Source of the DNA: a virus | Strand: one strand, 5' to 3' | DNA: 31,303 nucleotides | IMG/VR virus record: IMGVR_UViG_3300034418_001057 | Location: 1-31,303 of that record | In this document: positions 1-6,354 of the stretch, piece by piece | Layout: every line of letters begins with the position of its first letter | How positions within the stretch are numbered: the first letter of the stretch is position 1 | Position numbers and translations under genes: made by a program | Notes under the pieces: model-generated | The model's database searches: none | Told to the model about the DNA's origin: nothing | What the model saw: only the letters and a program-made list of their open reading frames with translations

Positions 1-765
1 AGTAGCTGGTCACTATCTTCAAGATTGACCCAAGGTAAACGATTGTCTACAGACAGCACCGCTGCGGAAGCATCTGAGTCCGCCCAGACGTTTGACTTTA
101 TGGACGGATACTATAATGCTACGTCTGTAAGCACAAATTACCAATCTTGGATGTGGAAACGTGCCCCCAACTACTTTGATGTCGTTGCTTACACGGGGAA
201 CGGAACAGCAGGGCGTACTGTAAGCCATAACCTTGGTGTTGCACCTGAGATGATGTGGGTGAAGGTGAGAAGCCAATCATACGGATGGATTACTTATCAT
301 GAAAGTTTGGGGAATACCAAATACATGACTTTAGATGATACAACAGCGGCGGCTACCTACTCACAAAACTGGAATAATACCGATCCAACTGCAACTGAAT
401 TTACATTAGGAACGAACTGGAATGTAAATAAAAGTGGTGAAACTTTCATAGCCTACCTATTCGCAAGCCTAGATGGTGTGTCTAAGGTGGGGACTTTTAC
501 CCATACAGATGGTACGCCCACAGATGTAGATTGCGGTTTTACGTCAGGTGCTAGATTTGTTATTTGGAAGAAAACAAGTAATATTGGTCAATGGGTAGTA
601 GTGGACACTGAGCGTGGGATTGTTGCAGGTAATGACCCATATCTTGAATTAAACAGCACTAATGCTGAAAGTTCTGCATATGACATTGTTGACCCGCTTT
701 CATCAGGTTTTACTGTGGCGCAGGTCATTTCAAGTGGTGATTACATCTTCTACGCAATCGCATAA
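1..765 (+). CDS. Tail protein C-terminal part, DUF7483-like (partial, 5' end outside window)
   Basis: The reading frame is open from base 1, so the gene begins upstream; the first TTG and ATG codons inside it are not convincing starts. The 254 visible residues carry a run of the type YTGNGTAGRTVSHNLGV followed by PEMMWVK, then alternating beta-rich segments ending in GDYIFYAIA. This resembles the DUF7483-type domain repeated in large tail or fibre proteins of marine phages; I recognise it by pattern only. The likely role is a virion surface or adhesion component. It sits just before a tail-assembly-chaperone-like gene and the lysis genes, as receptor-binding proteins often do. It may be the far end of the tail fibre gene cut at the right edge, or a separate tail gene. 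Confidence 0.75.
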   Translation, partial: SSWSLSSRLTQGKRLSTDSTAAEASESAQTFDFMDGYYNATSVSTNYQSWMWKRAPNYFDVVAYTGNGTAGRTVSHNLGVAPEMMWVKVRSQSYGWITYHESLGNTKYMTLDDTTAAATYSQNWNNTDPTATEFTLGTNWNVNKSGETFIAYLFASLDGVSKVGTFTHTDGTPTDVDCGFTSGARFVIWKKTSNIGQWVVVDTERGIVAGNDPYLELNSTNAESSAYDIVDPLSSGFTVAQVISSGDYIFYAIA

Positions 766-792
766 TCAAACTCATATGAAAGGATCAATCTA

Positions 793-1302
793 ATGAGTGA
801 ATACAGAAACAGAACAACAGGTGTCGTAAAGACCCAAGGGCAGTGGCGCAATGAGTTCGCCAACATGTCCCTACCTCGTGTATGGAAAGCAGCAACCCTA
901 GACGCACTAGACCTAGACCCAGTGCTAAAGTCACCTGCGGCTACCACCACAGCATACCAAACATCAGTGCGTGATGGTGTTGTACAAGATGCTAACGGAA
1001 ATTGGGTTGAGAACTACGTTGCTCGTGACATGTTCCAAGACACCACAGAGGATGGCGTTACGACAACCAAGGCAGAGCATGAGGCGGCTTATCAGGCCAC
1101 GCTAGATGCACGTACTGCCGAAGGTCATCGCACCACACGCAATAAGCTATTGGCTGACAGCGATTGGACGCAGATGAATGACAGCCCACTGACAAATGAA
1201 GACAAGACAGCATGGGCAACCTATCGCCAAGAGCTTCGTGATATGTCAGACTTGGCATCATGGCCTAATATTGCCGATGATGATTGGCCTGTAGCACCGT
1301 AA
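793..1302 (+). CDS. Tail fibre assembly chaperone-like protein (Phage_tail_APC type)
   Basis: A 169-residue protein, with AAAGGATC upstream of ATG as a weak ribosome site. The C-terminal third contains RNKLLADSDWTQMNDSPL, then a WATYRQELRDM segment and a WP-rich end; this is the pattern of the Phage_tail_APC / tail fibre assembly family, whose members help fold or trimerise tail fibres. The N-terminal part has no clear match. It follows the tail protein at 1-765 by 27 bases, the usual position of a fibre chaperone. Family assignment is by motif recognition; the chaperone role is inferred from family and position. Confidence 0.7.
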   Translation: MSEYRNRTTGVVKTQGQWRNEFANMSLPRVWKAATLDALDLDPVLKSPAATTTAYQTSVRDGVVQDANGNWVENYVARDMFQDTTEDGVTTTKAEHEAAYQATLDARTAEGHRTTRNKLLADSDWTQMNDSPLTNEDKTAWATYRQELRDMSDLASWPNIADDDWPVAP

Positions 1303-1312
1303 GAGGAAGAAG

Positions 1313-1504
1313 ATGGACAAACGTACTGTTGCATCAGCGCATGAGCGCATAGACACGATAGAAAAGCAGATCGTTGCTATGAAAACTGAAATGGATATTC
1401 AGTTCAAAGATTTGTTCAACCGTGTAAAAAGACTAGAAGCTATTATGATCGGCTCATCGGCAGCTATAATTATTATGCTGTTAAGACTGAGCTTGTCGGG
1501 CTAA
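1313..1504 (+). CDS. Small coiled-coil membrane protein, XhlA-like
   Basis: A 63-residue protein with a strong GAGGAAGAAG ribosome site directly upstream. Residues about 5-43 form an amphipathic heptad-like helix (ERIDTIEKQIVAMKTEMDIQ and onward). Residues about 44-61 are hydrophobic (MIGSSAAIIIMLLRLSLSG) and should span the membrane once. This helix-plus-C-terminal-anchor layout is that of XhlA/haemolysin-type accessory proteins that work beside holins. It opens the lysis cassette, 10 bases after the chaperone-like gene. Function is inferred from layout and neighbours; it could also be an unrelated membrane protein. Confidence 0.55.
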   Translation: MDKRTVASAHERIDTIEKQIVAMKTEMDIQFKDLFNRVKRLEAIMIGSSAAIIIMLLRLSLSG

Positions 1505-1508
1505 ACCA

Positions 1509-1997
1509 ATGCCTGATCCCATTACCATAGGTGCTGCATTATCTGCGGCAAATGTGGCATTTAATGGGTTAAAGTCCATGATCTCTACTGGTCGTGAGAT
1601 ACAGGATTGCGCGGGGCAGCTTTCCAAGTGGGCCTCTGCAATGTCTGACATTACCTACCTAGAGAGCAAGGCAAAGGAGAAACCATCTTTGTGGCAAACC
1701 ATGCGTGGGTCTGTGGAAGCTGAGGCTTTGGAGGCTTTTACTGCAAAGAAACAAGCAGATCACCTTCGTTCTGAGTTGAAGTCTTATATTTCTGCCTATT
1801 GGGGGCCATCCCATTGGGAAGAGCTTGTTAGGTTAGAGGGTCAGATACGCAAAGAACGCAAGGAGCAACTGTATCGCAAGCAAGAAGCAATAGATGCGAT
1901 TATGAGTTGGATCATTGGCAGTGTTATAGCTGTTGTTGGTGCTGGGATATTGGGCGGGATTATCTTTTTAATCGGAGCAGCGCGAGGTCAGTGGTGA
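1509..1997 (+). CDS. Conserved marine-phage protein with C-terminal membrane anchor
   Basis: A 162-residue protein starting MPDPITIGAALSAANVAFNG. The N-terminal 35 residues are small and apolar, the middle (about 50-125) is a charged helical region rich in E, K and R, and residues about 133-157 (WIIGSVIAVVGAGILGG followed by IIFLIG) form one strong transmembrane segment. I recognise this type as common in marine phage lysis regions, but its function is not known to me. The ribosome site is weak. Its stop shares one base with the next ATG (TGATG), so translation is probably coupled. It could be a holin partner or a membrane-tethered structural protein. Confidence 0.7.
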   Translation: MPDPITIGAALSAANVAFNGLKSMISTGREIQDCAGQLSKWASAMSDITYLESKAKEKPSLWQTMRGSVEAEALEAFTAKKQADHLRSELKSYISAYWGPSHWEELVRLEGQIRKERKEQLYRKQEAIDAIMSWIIGSVIAVVGAGILGGIIFLIGAARGQW

Positions 1998-2173
1998 TGA
2001 TTTTTGTTTTGGTTTTTATACAATACATTCCATCTGCCGAGTTAAAGTATTACCAGATTGGGCCAACCCATGCGACTTATGAGGAATGCGAACAAGAACG
2101 CAGAAAGGCAAGAGAGGGTTTGGTAGTTCACAACAGCCAAACGGTGGTCTGTCTTGAGGTTAGTAGAAATTAA
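1997..2173 (+). CDS. Small exported two-cysteine protein
   Basis: A 58-residue protein. The ATG is chosen because it overlaps the previous stop by one base (TGATG) and gives a hydrophobic N-terminus (MIFVLVFIQYIPSAEL) that looks like a short signal or anchor; an upstream in-frame ATG at 1907 would run through the previous gene. Two cysteines (TYEECEQER and VVCLEV) in an otherwise hydrophilic body could form a disulfide in the periplasm. Its place between membrane proteins and holins suggests an envelope role. No family was recognised. A small protein on the other strand (3219-3443) has the same layout. Confidence 0.6.
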   Translation: MIFVLVFIQYIPSAELKYYQIGPTHATYEECEQERRKAREGLVVHNSQTVVCLEVSRN

Positions 2174-2270
2174 AGATGGTGTGTGGGCAGTATACAAAAA
2201 TGGAAAAGTTGTTATAATTACCACGCATAAACGGATAGCGGAGCGTTTATATGCCAGCAACAGTGATTGA
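2154..2270 (+). CDS. Tiny protein, 38 residues, TTG start
   Basis: The frame from TTG at 2154 reads LRLVEIKDGVWAVYKNGKVV, then IITTHKRIAERLYAS and SNSD-like residues to TGA. The composition is protein-like: alternating beta strands with a GVWAVYKNGK turn, followed by a helix. It overlaps the previous gene by 20 bases and the next by 20 bases, filling what would otherwise be an 80-base gap in a tightly packed cassette. There is no clear ribosome site, so it would depend on translational coupling or on another start such as GTG near 2183. No function can be given. Confidence 0.45.
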   Translation: MRLVEIKDGVWAVYKNGKVVIITTHKRIAERLYASNSD

Positions 2271-2463
2271 TGAATACAAAATATTCCCACGGCTGATGAT
2301 GCTAGTGGTTACTATTTTAACTTACCAAAGCGTACACTGGTACATGTCTTTGCCTGATCCTACGAATGGACAGGCTGGTTTGGTTTCAGTTTGTATGGGC
2401 GCACTGACAGGTTGCTTTGGAATTTGGATGAACAAAGAAGCTAAGACGGATCGTGTCTCATGA
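2251..2463 (+). CDS. Small two-helix membrane protein, probable holin component
   Basis: A 70-residue protein with GGAG seven bases before ATG. Two hydrophobic segments are visible: about residues 12-32 (FPRLMMLVVTILTYQSVHWY) and 43-60 (GLVSVCMGALTGCFGIWM), separated by a short polar PDPTNGQ turn, with a charged tail (NKEAKTDRVS). This is the size and topology of small class II holins. It belongs to a small-protein type I associate with marine phage lysis cassettes. It is followed, with a four-base ATGA overlap, by another holin-like gene. Which of the two makes the lethal hole cannot be told from sequence. Confidence 0.55.
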   Translation: MPATVIDEYKIFPRLMMLVVTILTYQSVHWYMSLPDPTNGQAGLVSVCMGALTGCFGIWMNKEAKTDRVS

Positions 2464-2804
2464 TTGGGCAGATAGTATCAGCGATTGGTAGCCTTGCTAC
2501 ATCATACATTGATGGCAAGACAGCCATTCAAAAAGCAAACGCAGAGATTAAACTTAAGCAAGCTACTGGCGAAATGGATTGGGAACAAGCTGCAATCGAG
2601 GCCAGTAAGGACAGTTGGAAAGACGAGCTGTGGACAATAGTTTTTGTTTTGATTCTGTGCGCCAACTTCATTCCTTCTATGCAAGAGACAATGGCACAAG
2701 GGTTTGCTAATTTGGAGACAACCCCAATGTGGGTTCAATGGGGAATGTATGCTTCCATAGCTGCGAGCTTCGGCATACGCACGATGAGAGGATTAAAGAA
2801 ATGA
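2460..2804 (+). CDS. Holin-like protein, GTA 3TM-holin type
   Basis: A 114-residue protein. Residues 1-50 are an amphipathic, lysine-rich stretch (MIGQIVSAIGSLATSYIDGK and onward). Residues about 56-73 (ELWTIVFVLILCANFIPSM) and 91-107 (MWVQWGMYASIAASFGI) are membrane segments, and a basic tail RTMRGLKK ends the protein. The pattern fits the 3TM holin family described for gene-transfer-agent release and related marine phages. It overlaps the previous gene by four bases and the endolysin gene by four bases (ATGA), so holin and endolysin are translated as a block. The holin role is inferred from topology and position. Confidence 0.65.
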   Translation: MIGQIVSAIGSLATSYIDGKTAIQKANAEIKLKQATGEMDWEQAAIEASKDSWKDELWTIVFVLILCANFIPSMQETMAQGFANLETTPMWVQWGMYASIAASFGIRTMRGLKK

Positions 2805-3253
2805 GTTACAAACTAGGCAAGCGCAGCCTGTCAAAACTAGAAGGTGTTGATGAACGCATGGTTGCTGTCGTTAAGTATGCCATTGGTGTTAGTAAGCAAG
2901 ACTTTTCTGTGATCTGTGGGCTTCGCACCATTGAAGAACAACGTGCATTAGTAGCCAAGGGCGCAAGTCAAACCATGAAGTCAAAGCACTTGGATGGTAT
3001 TGCTGTAGACCTTATGGCGTATGTCGATGGTGGGCGTTGGGAATTGAATTTGTATGATGAGATCGCAGATGCGATGGCAGAGGCAGCACGTTCGGTTGAT
3101 GTTCCTATTCGTTGGGGTGCAGCGTGGACTGTTCCAAACATTGCGCAATGGGATGGTGACATGGAATCAGCAATGAATGATTACATTGATACACGCCGAT
3201 CCCAAGGTCGTCGTCCGTTTATTGATGCGCCTCACTTTGAATTGATGGTCTAA
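2801..3253 (+). CDS. Endolysin, L-alanyl-D-glutamate peptidase-like (peptidase M15)
   Basis: A 150-residue protein; the ATG at 2801 overlaps the holin stop (ATGA) and gives the normal length, while the in-frame ATG at 2729 lies inside the holin gene. The M15/VanY zinc-peptidase signature is complete: SKHLDGIAVDL places zinc ligands at His63 and Asp70, and the C-terminal DAPHFEL supplies Asp142 and His145, matching the Asp/His spacing of the T5 endolysin active site. The enzyme should cleave the peptide stem of peptidoglycan between L-Ala and D-Glu. There is no signal peptide, so release would depend on the holin. It is the last gene of the rightward lysis cassette. Confidence 0.88.
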   Translation: MSYKLGKRSLSKLEGVDERMVAVVKYAIGVSKQDFSVICGLRTIEEQRALVAKGASQTMKSKHLDGIAVDLMAYVDGGRWELNLYDEIADAMAEAARSVDVPIRWGAAWTVPNIAQWDGDMESAMNDYIDTRRSQGRRPFIDAPHFELMV

Positions 3254-3443
3254 GCTTTGGACGCATTGATGCAGAGATTCTACCAGTGTCTCTACAGTAA
3301 AGATCAGCGGGTAGCACGTTAGATATTTCTTCGGCTGCCCGAACTAACTGGTAACATTTTTCTGCACTGTTAGTTAAAATATGGCTAGTCATTTCATAGC
3401 CATTTAGCATGTAAACAATACTAAAGATGTAATACGTTGCCAT
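3219..3443 (-). CDS. Small exported two-cysteine protein (convergent with endolysin)
   Basis: A 74-residue protein starting MATYYIFSIVYMLNG. The ATG at 3443 is chosen because AGAGG precedes it at good spacing; the upstream ATG at 3518 has no ribosome site. The N-terminus is mildly hydrophobic, and two cysteines occur (SAEKCYQLVRAAEE and ADLYCRDTG), followed by a basic, proline-containing tail. Its 3' end overlaps the end of the endolysin gene by 35 bases, tail to tail, so it marks the meeting point of the two transcription units. No family recognised; the layout is like the small protein at 1997-2173. Confidence 0.55.
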   Translation of the reverse strand: MATYYIFSIVYMLNGYEMTSHILTNSAEKCYQLVRAAEEISNVLPADLYCRDTGRISASMRPKLRPSIQSEAHQ

Positions 3444-3476
3444 TGTCTTTGCCTCTTGTTTTGATAGATTGTCGCA

Positions 3477-3536
3477 GTGGGCAGTGGCGTCCAAGCCAGC
3501 AGCTATTAGTCCGACCATTCACATAGCACTGCCCAC
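3477..3536. repeat. 10-bp perfect inverted repeat, GTGGGCAGTG / CACTGCCCAC
   Basis: The arms lie at 3477-3486 and 3527-3536, 40 bases apart, between two leftward genes. It has no adjacent T-run, so it is not a standard terminator. It could be a long-loop RNA hairpin in the leader of the 3219-3443 gene, a protein site, or chance. Confidence 0.3.
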
Positions 3537-3540
3537 ACGA

Positions 3541-3951
3541 TTACATTCCTAATTCTTCATGTTGCACAAACTTGTCGTCAAGCACTACACTCTCACGAGG
3601 CAAGCGATAACGATACATGCAGTTGCGAACAGCTAAGACATCTTTGCATAAGACATCTGCTATTTGTTCCTCTGTCAGCCCATAGTTTAGCATTTTGTTT
3701 ACCTTCATTGCTTGTGGGCTAATCTTTACTTCTCTTTTTTGCTTTTTCTTTTCGCGCCCACGTTCGAGTGCAATCTTCTGAGACTTCTTGCTGCGCTCCA
3801 TGACATTGCCAGTGTTGCTTGTGTTGATTTGTTTTTCTTGCTTGAGAGCTTTGAGCCTCATCATCATTGCAACTTCTGATTGGCTTGGCGTTCTGCCAAA
3901 TGCCCGCTTAAAATTATCTAGCGAAATTTCTACGTCTACCACATTGACCAT
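3541..3951 (-). CDS. Basic protein with C-terminal HTH-like segment, function unknown
   Basis: A 136-residue protein. The middle (about 50-78) is strongly basic (MERSKKSQKIALERGREKKK and onward). Residues about 80-118 form a likely helix-turn-helix (NKMLNYGLTEEQIADVLCKD, then VLAVRNCMYRYRLP), in which GLTEEQIADVL resembles the first helix and turn of phage DNA-binding domains. A nucleic-acid-binding role is plausible but unproven. Its ATG overlaps the stop of the upstream gene by one base (TAATG), indicating coupled translation. It lies downstream of the terminator at 4158-4182, so it needs either readthrough or its own promoter. Confidence 0.6.
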   Translation of the reverse strand: MVNVVDVEISLDNFKRAFGRTPSQSEVAMMMRLKALKQEKQINTSNTGNVMERSKKSQKIALERGREKKKQKREVKISPQAMKVNKMLNYGLTEEQIADVLCKDVLAVRNCMYRYRLPRESVVLDDKFVQHEELGM

Positions 3952-4133
3952 TAGATATTGTATCCTTTCCTTCTTAACTCAGACACAAAGCGCTTTAGCT
4001 CTTGTTGAGCTGCGTATATTTCATTGTTTATGCTGGGCCTTGCGTCTGTTCGGTAACGTTCATCTTGCAACCGATCTACCTGTTGGCGCAAGTGTTTTAA
4101 TATTCTTTCGTCTGCTGTATTTAGTTTTGTCAT
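3951..4133 (-). CDS. Small coiled-coil protein, function unknown
   Basis: A 60-residue protein with AAGAGG six bases before ATG. The whole chain is charged and helical, with leucines spaced as in a coiled coil (ERILKHLRQQVDRLQDERY, and later QQELKRFVSELRRKGYNI). It is translationally coupled to the downstream basic protein. It is the first gene after the leftward terminator at 4158-4182. No family recognised; an oligomerising partner of the next protein is one possibility. Confidence 0.55.
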   Translation of the reverse strand: MTKLNTADERILKHLRQQVDRLQDERYRTDARPSINNEIYAAQQELKRFVSELRRKGYNI

Positions 4134-4157
4134 TTAAAGCCTCTTTTAATTGACCAC

Positions 4158-4182
4158 AAAAAAAGCCAGCCCGAAGGCTGGC
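4158..4182 (-). terminator. Rho-independent terminator of the leftward recombination genes
   Basis: On the minus strand GCCAGCC, loop TTCG, GGCTGGC is followed at once by seven T. The stem is seven perfect base pairs capped by a UUCG tetraloop. It lies 77 bases after the SSB-like gene stop and before two further leftward genes, so it separates the recombination block from 3219-4133. Confidence 0.93.
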
Positions 4183-4258
4183 AGTTGAACGAGACAGAGG
4201 AAATGTAAGGATGTCGCGTGTGGTTGTATTATGTTGGATCATATTGGATCATACAAGA

Positions 4259-4648
4259 TCAAAATGGAATTGGATCATCGTGATCTTTCGTCGCATTTAT
4301 CTGTTGATCAGAGACTGAGAATGACATGTAAGGCTTATCACCTTTCATCTTTCTCCATCCACCCAAGCGTTTGTTTGGTGATGGGTTAGTCCAAGGCTGC
4401 TGTTTATCATCAGTCTTATAGATCATGCCTGTATAATCTGGCGCACCTTCTTTCGTATTATCGTTTGGAAAAATTGCACCAACTTTCTCATAGACTTCCA
4501 TGATTTCTTTACCATCACGAGATTGTCTACGAACAATCACAACCTTGGCATCACGCCCATCTGCATTGATCTTACCTTGCAGTAGCAATTCCATATCATC
4601 AAATGCGCGGAAAGCTGCGCCTCGGTTTGTGTCGTCATATTCTGCCAT
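4259..4648 (-). CDS. Putative single-stranded DNA-binding protein (SSB-like, acidic C-terminal tip)
   Basis: A 129-residue protein with AAGGAG eight bases before ATG. Its last residues are DHDDPIPF, close to the DDDIPF tip with which SSB proteins recruit partners. The N-terminal two thirds contain a beta-rich segment (KVVIVRRQSRDGKEIMEVYE, then KVGAIFPN) that could form an OB-like barrel, though no textbook SSB motif is obvious. It lies directly after the ERF annealing protein and the exonuclease, where a phage SSB would be expected. The SSB role is therefore inferred from tail motif plus context. A structured leader (4677-4748) precedes it. Three TTGGATCAT copies occur at its 3' end and just beyond (4234-4278). 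Confidence 0.6.
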   Translation of the reverse strand: MAEYDDTNRGAAFRAFDDMELLLQGKINADGRDAKVVIVRRQSRDGKEIMEVYEKVGAIFPNDNTKEGAPDYTGMIYKTDDKQQPWTNPSPNKRLGGWRKMKGDKPYMSFSVSDQQINATKDHDDPIPF

Positions 4649-4676
4649 GCTTCTGGCTCCTTTGTTTAAGTTAAGT

Positions 4677-4748
4677 GGGCGGTTCTTGGGAACCCTGCCG
4701 CCCTATCAGGGTGATCGAGGCATGTATCTACCAACCTCTTCCCAAGAA
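4677..4748 (-). promoter_or_regulatory. Structured leader with two competing folds before the SSB-like gene
   Basis: The arms TTCTTGGGAA (4683-4692) and TTCCCAAGAA (4739-4748) form a perfect 10-bp stem that begins at the ERF stop codon, with an inner CCCTG/CAGGG hairpin (4693-4697 with 4707-4711). An alternative stem GGGCGG (4677-4682) with CCGCCC (4698-4703) uses bases that sit inside the first fold. The two cannot form together without a pseudoknot. The ribosome site of the SSB-like gene lies just downstream at about 4657-4662. It may control translation or attenuate transcription. Confidence 0.5.
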
Positions 4749-5183
4749 TTAAGGCCAATTCGACTTCGCTCGAGACTTGGGGGTCTCGCTTGTCGAGTTG
4801 GCTTGCATTGTAGTTGCATTGCCATCATCGTCTTCGGCTGGAAGATTAAGCAATGACATGATGCCATACCTACGCGCATAAGTTATGGCACTACCCAAGC
4901 CCTGCATATCATTCTTATTAAGCACAAGCGGTACATGAGAGATCATTTCCCACGTTGGATCGTCTTCGTGCATAAGAATAGTAGATACAAATGAGCCATG
5001 CTCACCTGTGAATACTTGCTGGCTTAGAAAGAAACCGTGCTCACTAAGTGGGCCTGTGACAGCTTCGATAACACCTTCGAGCGTAACGTAACGGCTGCGG
5101 AAGTGTGGGTTGGTGCCTGTCTTAGCGGGTGGCTGTATTGCTTTACGCGCTTTGATCAGTTCAGTTAAAACATTCTTACTCAT
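4749..5183 (-). CDS. erf: ERF-family single-strand annealing recombinase
   Basis: A 144-residue protein with AGAGG eight bases before ATG. It shows the ERF pattern: an N-terminal LTELIKARKAI helix, then GTNPHFRSRYVTLEGVIEAV (residues about 23-42) and the core GLGSAITYARRYGIMSLL (about 95-112) followed by acidic AEDDDGN. ERF proteins anneal complementary single strands in recombination-dependent replication or genome circularisation. It follows the exonuclease gene by two bases, making a classic exonuclease-annealase pair as in lambda Red, and precedes an SSB-like gene. It is somewhat shorter than many ERF proteins (about 180-210), mainly in the C-terminal tail. Confidence 0.9.
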   Translation of the reverse strand: MSKNVLTELIKARKAIQPPAKTGTNPHFRSRYVTLEGVIEAVTGPLSEHGFFLSQQVFTGEHGSFVSTILMHEDDPTWEMISHVPLVLNKNDMQGLGSAITYARRYGIMSLLNLPAEDDDGNATTMQANSTSETPKSRAKSNWP

Positions 5184-5185
5184 TT

Positions 5186-5953
5186 TTAATTCCTCTTGGT
5201 TATGCGCAAGGCTCCACGCTTATCGCGTTTGATTGTTAGATAGTCGCAATAAACCTCGCGCTCATTATCTGCGACCATATTCTTTAAGTCTTTCTTAGCA
5301 TTCTCAAACTTCTTGCTTACTTCAAGACCGTTAATGTAGGTGACTGCCGCGTCCATAAACATGTTGTCGTGGTTGGCATCTCGTGCGACCATTTCGTCCA
5401 ACGGGATTTGGTCGATTGAGATCGACGGTGTGTCAACAGCAATCGGTTCTTCATCGCGTAGCACGTAACCCCAGAAATCCGAGACCACTGCCCACATAGA
5501 ATTGAAATACTCTTGGTTCTTTTTGACATGAACACTTTCCCAATCACTGTTGCCAAAGATTACTGATAGATATGCGCCATCGGCATCGTTGATGTGCATA
5601 TACAATTGTAACTGAGGCATGTAGTATTCTAAAGCTTTGCTCATGTTATTGAACGAGTTGGTGTGCTTGGCTTCAATGATGTTGCCATCCCACATTGCAT
5701 CTACTGTACCAATGACAGGCACATTACCTATTTGTTTTTTAATTTGATACTGGTGGTTTGATAGTACGCAATTATGGTGCTTCTCGAACCAAGCTAAGTT
5801 AAAGTCTTCGGTGTGAATGCCAAGTTGAACTGCAAGAACATTAGATAAATCTTCTGGTTCTTTGCGACCTGTTTTAATTTGCCACAAGTCTAACCAGTTG
5901 CCTTGCAATATTTGGACGCAATCACTGCCTCCAATAAAGCCTTTACGCTCCAT
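5186..5953 (-). CDS. YqaJ/lambda-exonuclease-like recombination nuclease
   Basis: A 255-residue protein. Two ATG codons are adjacent; the second (5953) is preferred because GGAGG is five bases upstream of it and only two from the first. The PD-(D/E)XK features are visible: GFIGGSD near residue 8, LGIHTE with Glu49, GTVDAMWDG with Asp85, IIEAK with Glu94 and Lys96, and PQLQLYM after it. The family digests one strand of double-stranded DNA ends to give tails for annealing. It heads the exonuclease-ERF-SSB block and has its own predicted promoter and operator directly upstream (5976-6000). Confidence 0.88.
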   Translation of the reverse strand: MERKGFIGGSDCVQILQGNWLDLWQIKTGRKEPEDLSNVLAVQLGIHTEDFNLAWFEKHHNCVLSNHQYQIKKQIGNVPVIGTVDAMWDGNIIEAKHTNSFNNMSKALEYYMPQLQLYMHINDADGAYLSVIFGNSDWESVHVKKNQEYFNSMWAVVSDFWGYVLRDEEPIAVDTPSISIDQIPLDEMVARDANHDNMFMDAAVTYINGLEVSKKFENAKKDLKNMVADNEREVYCDYLTIKRDKRGALRITKRN

Positions 5954-5975
5954 CATTTCCTCCTTTTATTATGTG

Positions 5976-6000
5976 ATTATACTACTGCATATGTGCAGTA
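5976..6000 (-). promoter_or_regulatory. Predicted leftward promoter with 18-bp palindromic operator
   Basis: The minus strand carries a perfect TATAAT at 5976-5981, about 20 bases before the exonuclease start. One base upstream is the palindrome TACTGCA-TATG-TGCAGTA (5983-6000). TTGATG lies further upstream as a possible -35, with a longish 20-base spacer. A protein bound to the palindrome would sit between -35 and -10. A near-identical palindrome covers another promoter at 7408-7425. Confidence 0.65.
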
Positions 6001-6003
6001 ACA

Positions 6004-6354
6004 TCAAGAACTTTCACGAAAGACTTGGACAGCTGCGGCATGTAGTTTTTCTTTTTCAGCACGAACTTCTTCACGGTCAGCGATAGCACCAATATCACCA
6101 AGAAAGGCCGCACGATGAGGCTCAAGCTGTCGCTCAGTAAGGTAGCCTAATTCGATCAGAGCTACAGCATTGCGACCCCAGAGCCACGTTTCAGAAACAA
6201 GTTCGCCATTGAGAATTCGATCAGCATTGATGCGATAAGAGTCAGGTGTCCAACTCTTATTACGCTCAATATCTTTCTTGAGTATTTCATGTGACCCGCG
6301 TTTGATGCTTGCCGACCAAACGTCACCTGTCACTGCACTGCTGAGTGATTTCAT
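6004..6354 (-). CDS. Conserved-looking hypothetical protein, 116 residues
   Basis: The protein is soluble and mostly helical, with WTPDSYRINADRIL, then a segment ETWLWGRNAVALIELGYLTE and a charged C-terminal helix (REEVRAEKEKLHAAAVQVFR). No catalytic motif or family is recognised. The ATG overlaps the stop of the upstream gene by four bases (ATGA), so it is translated with it. It lies within the nuclease/recombination gene set, just upstream of the exonuclease promoter. Function unknown. Confidence 0.6.
   Translation of the reverse strand: MKSLSSAVTGDVWSASIKRGSHEILKKDIERNKSWTPDSYRINADRILNGELVSETWLWGRNAVALIELGYLTERQLEPHRAAFLGDIGAIADREEVRAEKEKLHAAAVQVFRESS

Noticed and set aside
1907-1996. Upstream extension of the small exported protein gene
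   Set aside because: It would run inside the preceding gene's membrane segment in another frame; the ATG at 1997 overlaps that stop and gives a sensible signal-like start.
3787-4153. Plus-strand open frame of 121 codons
   Set aside because: It is antisense to two coupled leftward genes that have ribosome sites and protein-like composition.
4158-4182. Possible bidirectional terminator
   Set aside because: Only the minus strand has a T-run after the stem; the plus strand continues with CAGTTGAAC, so it ends leftward transcripts only.
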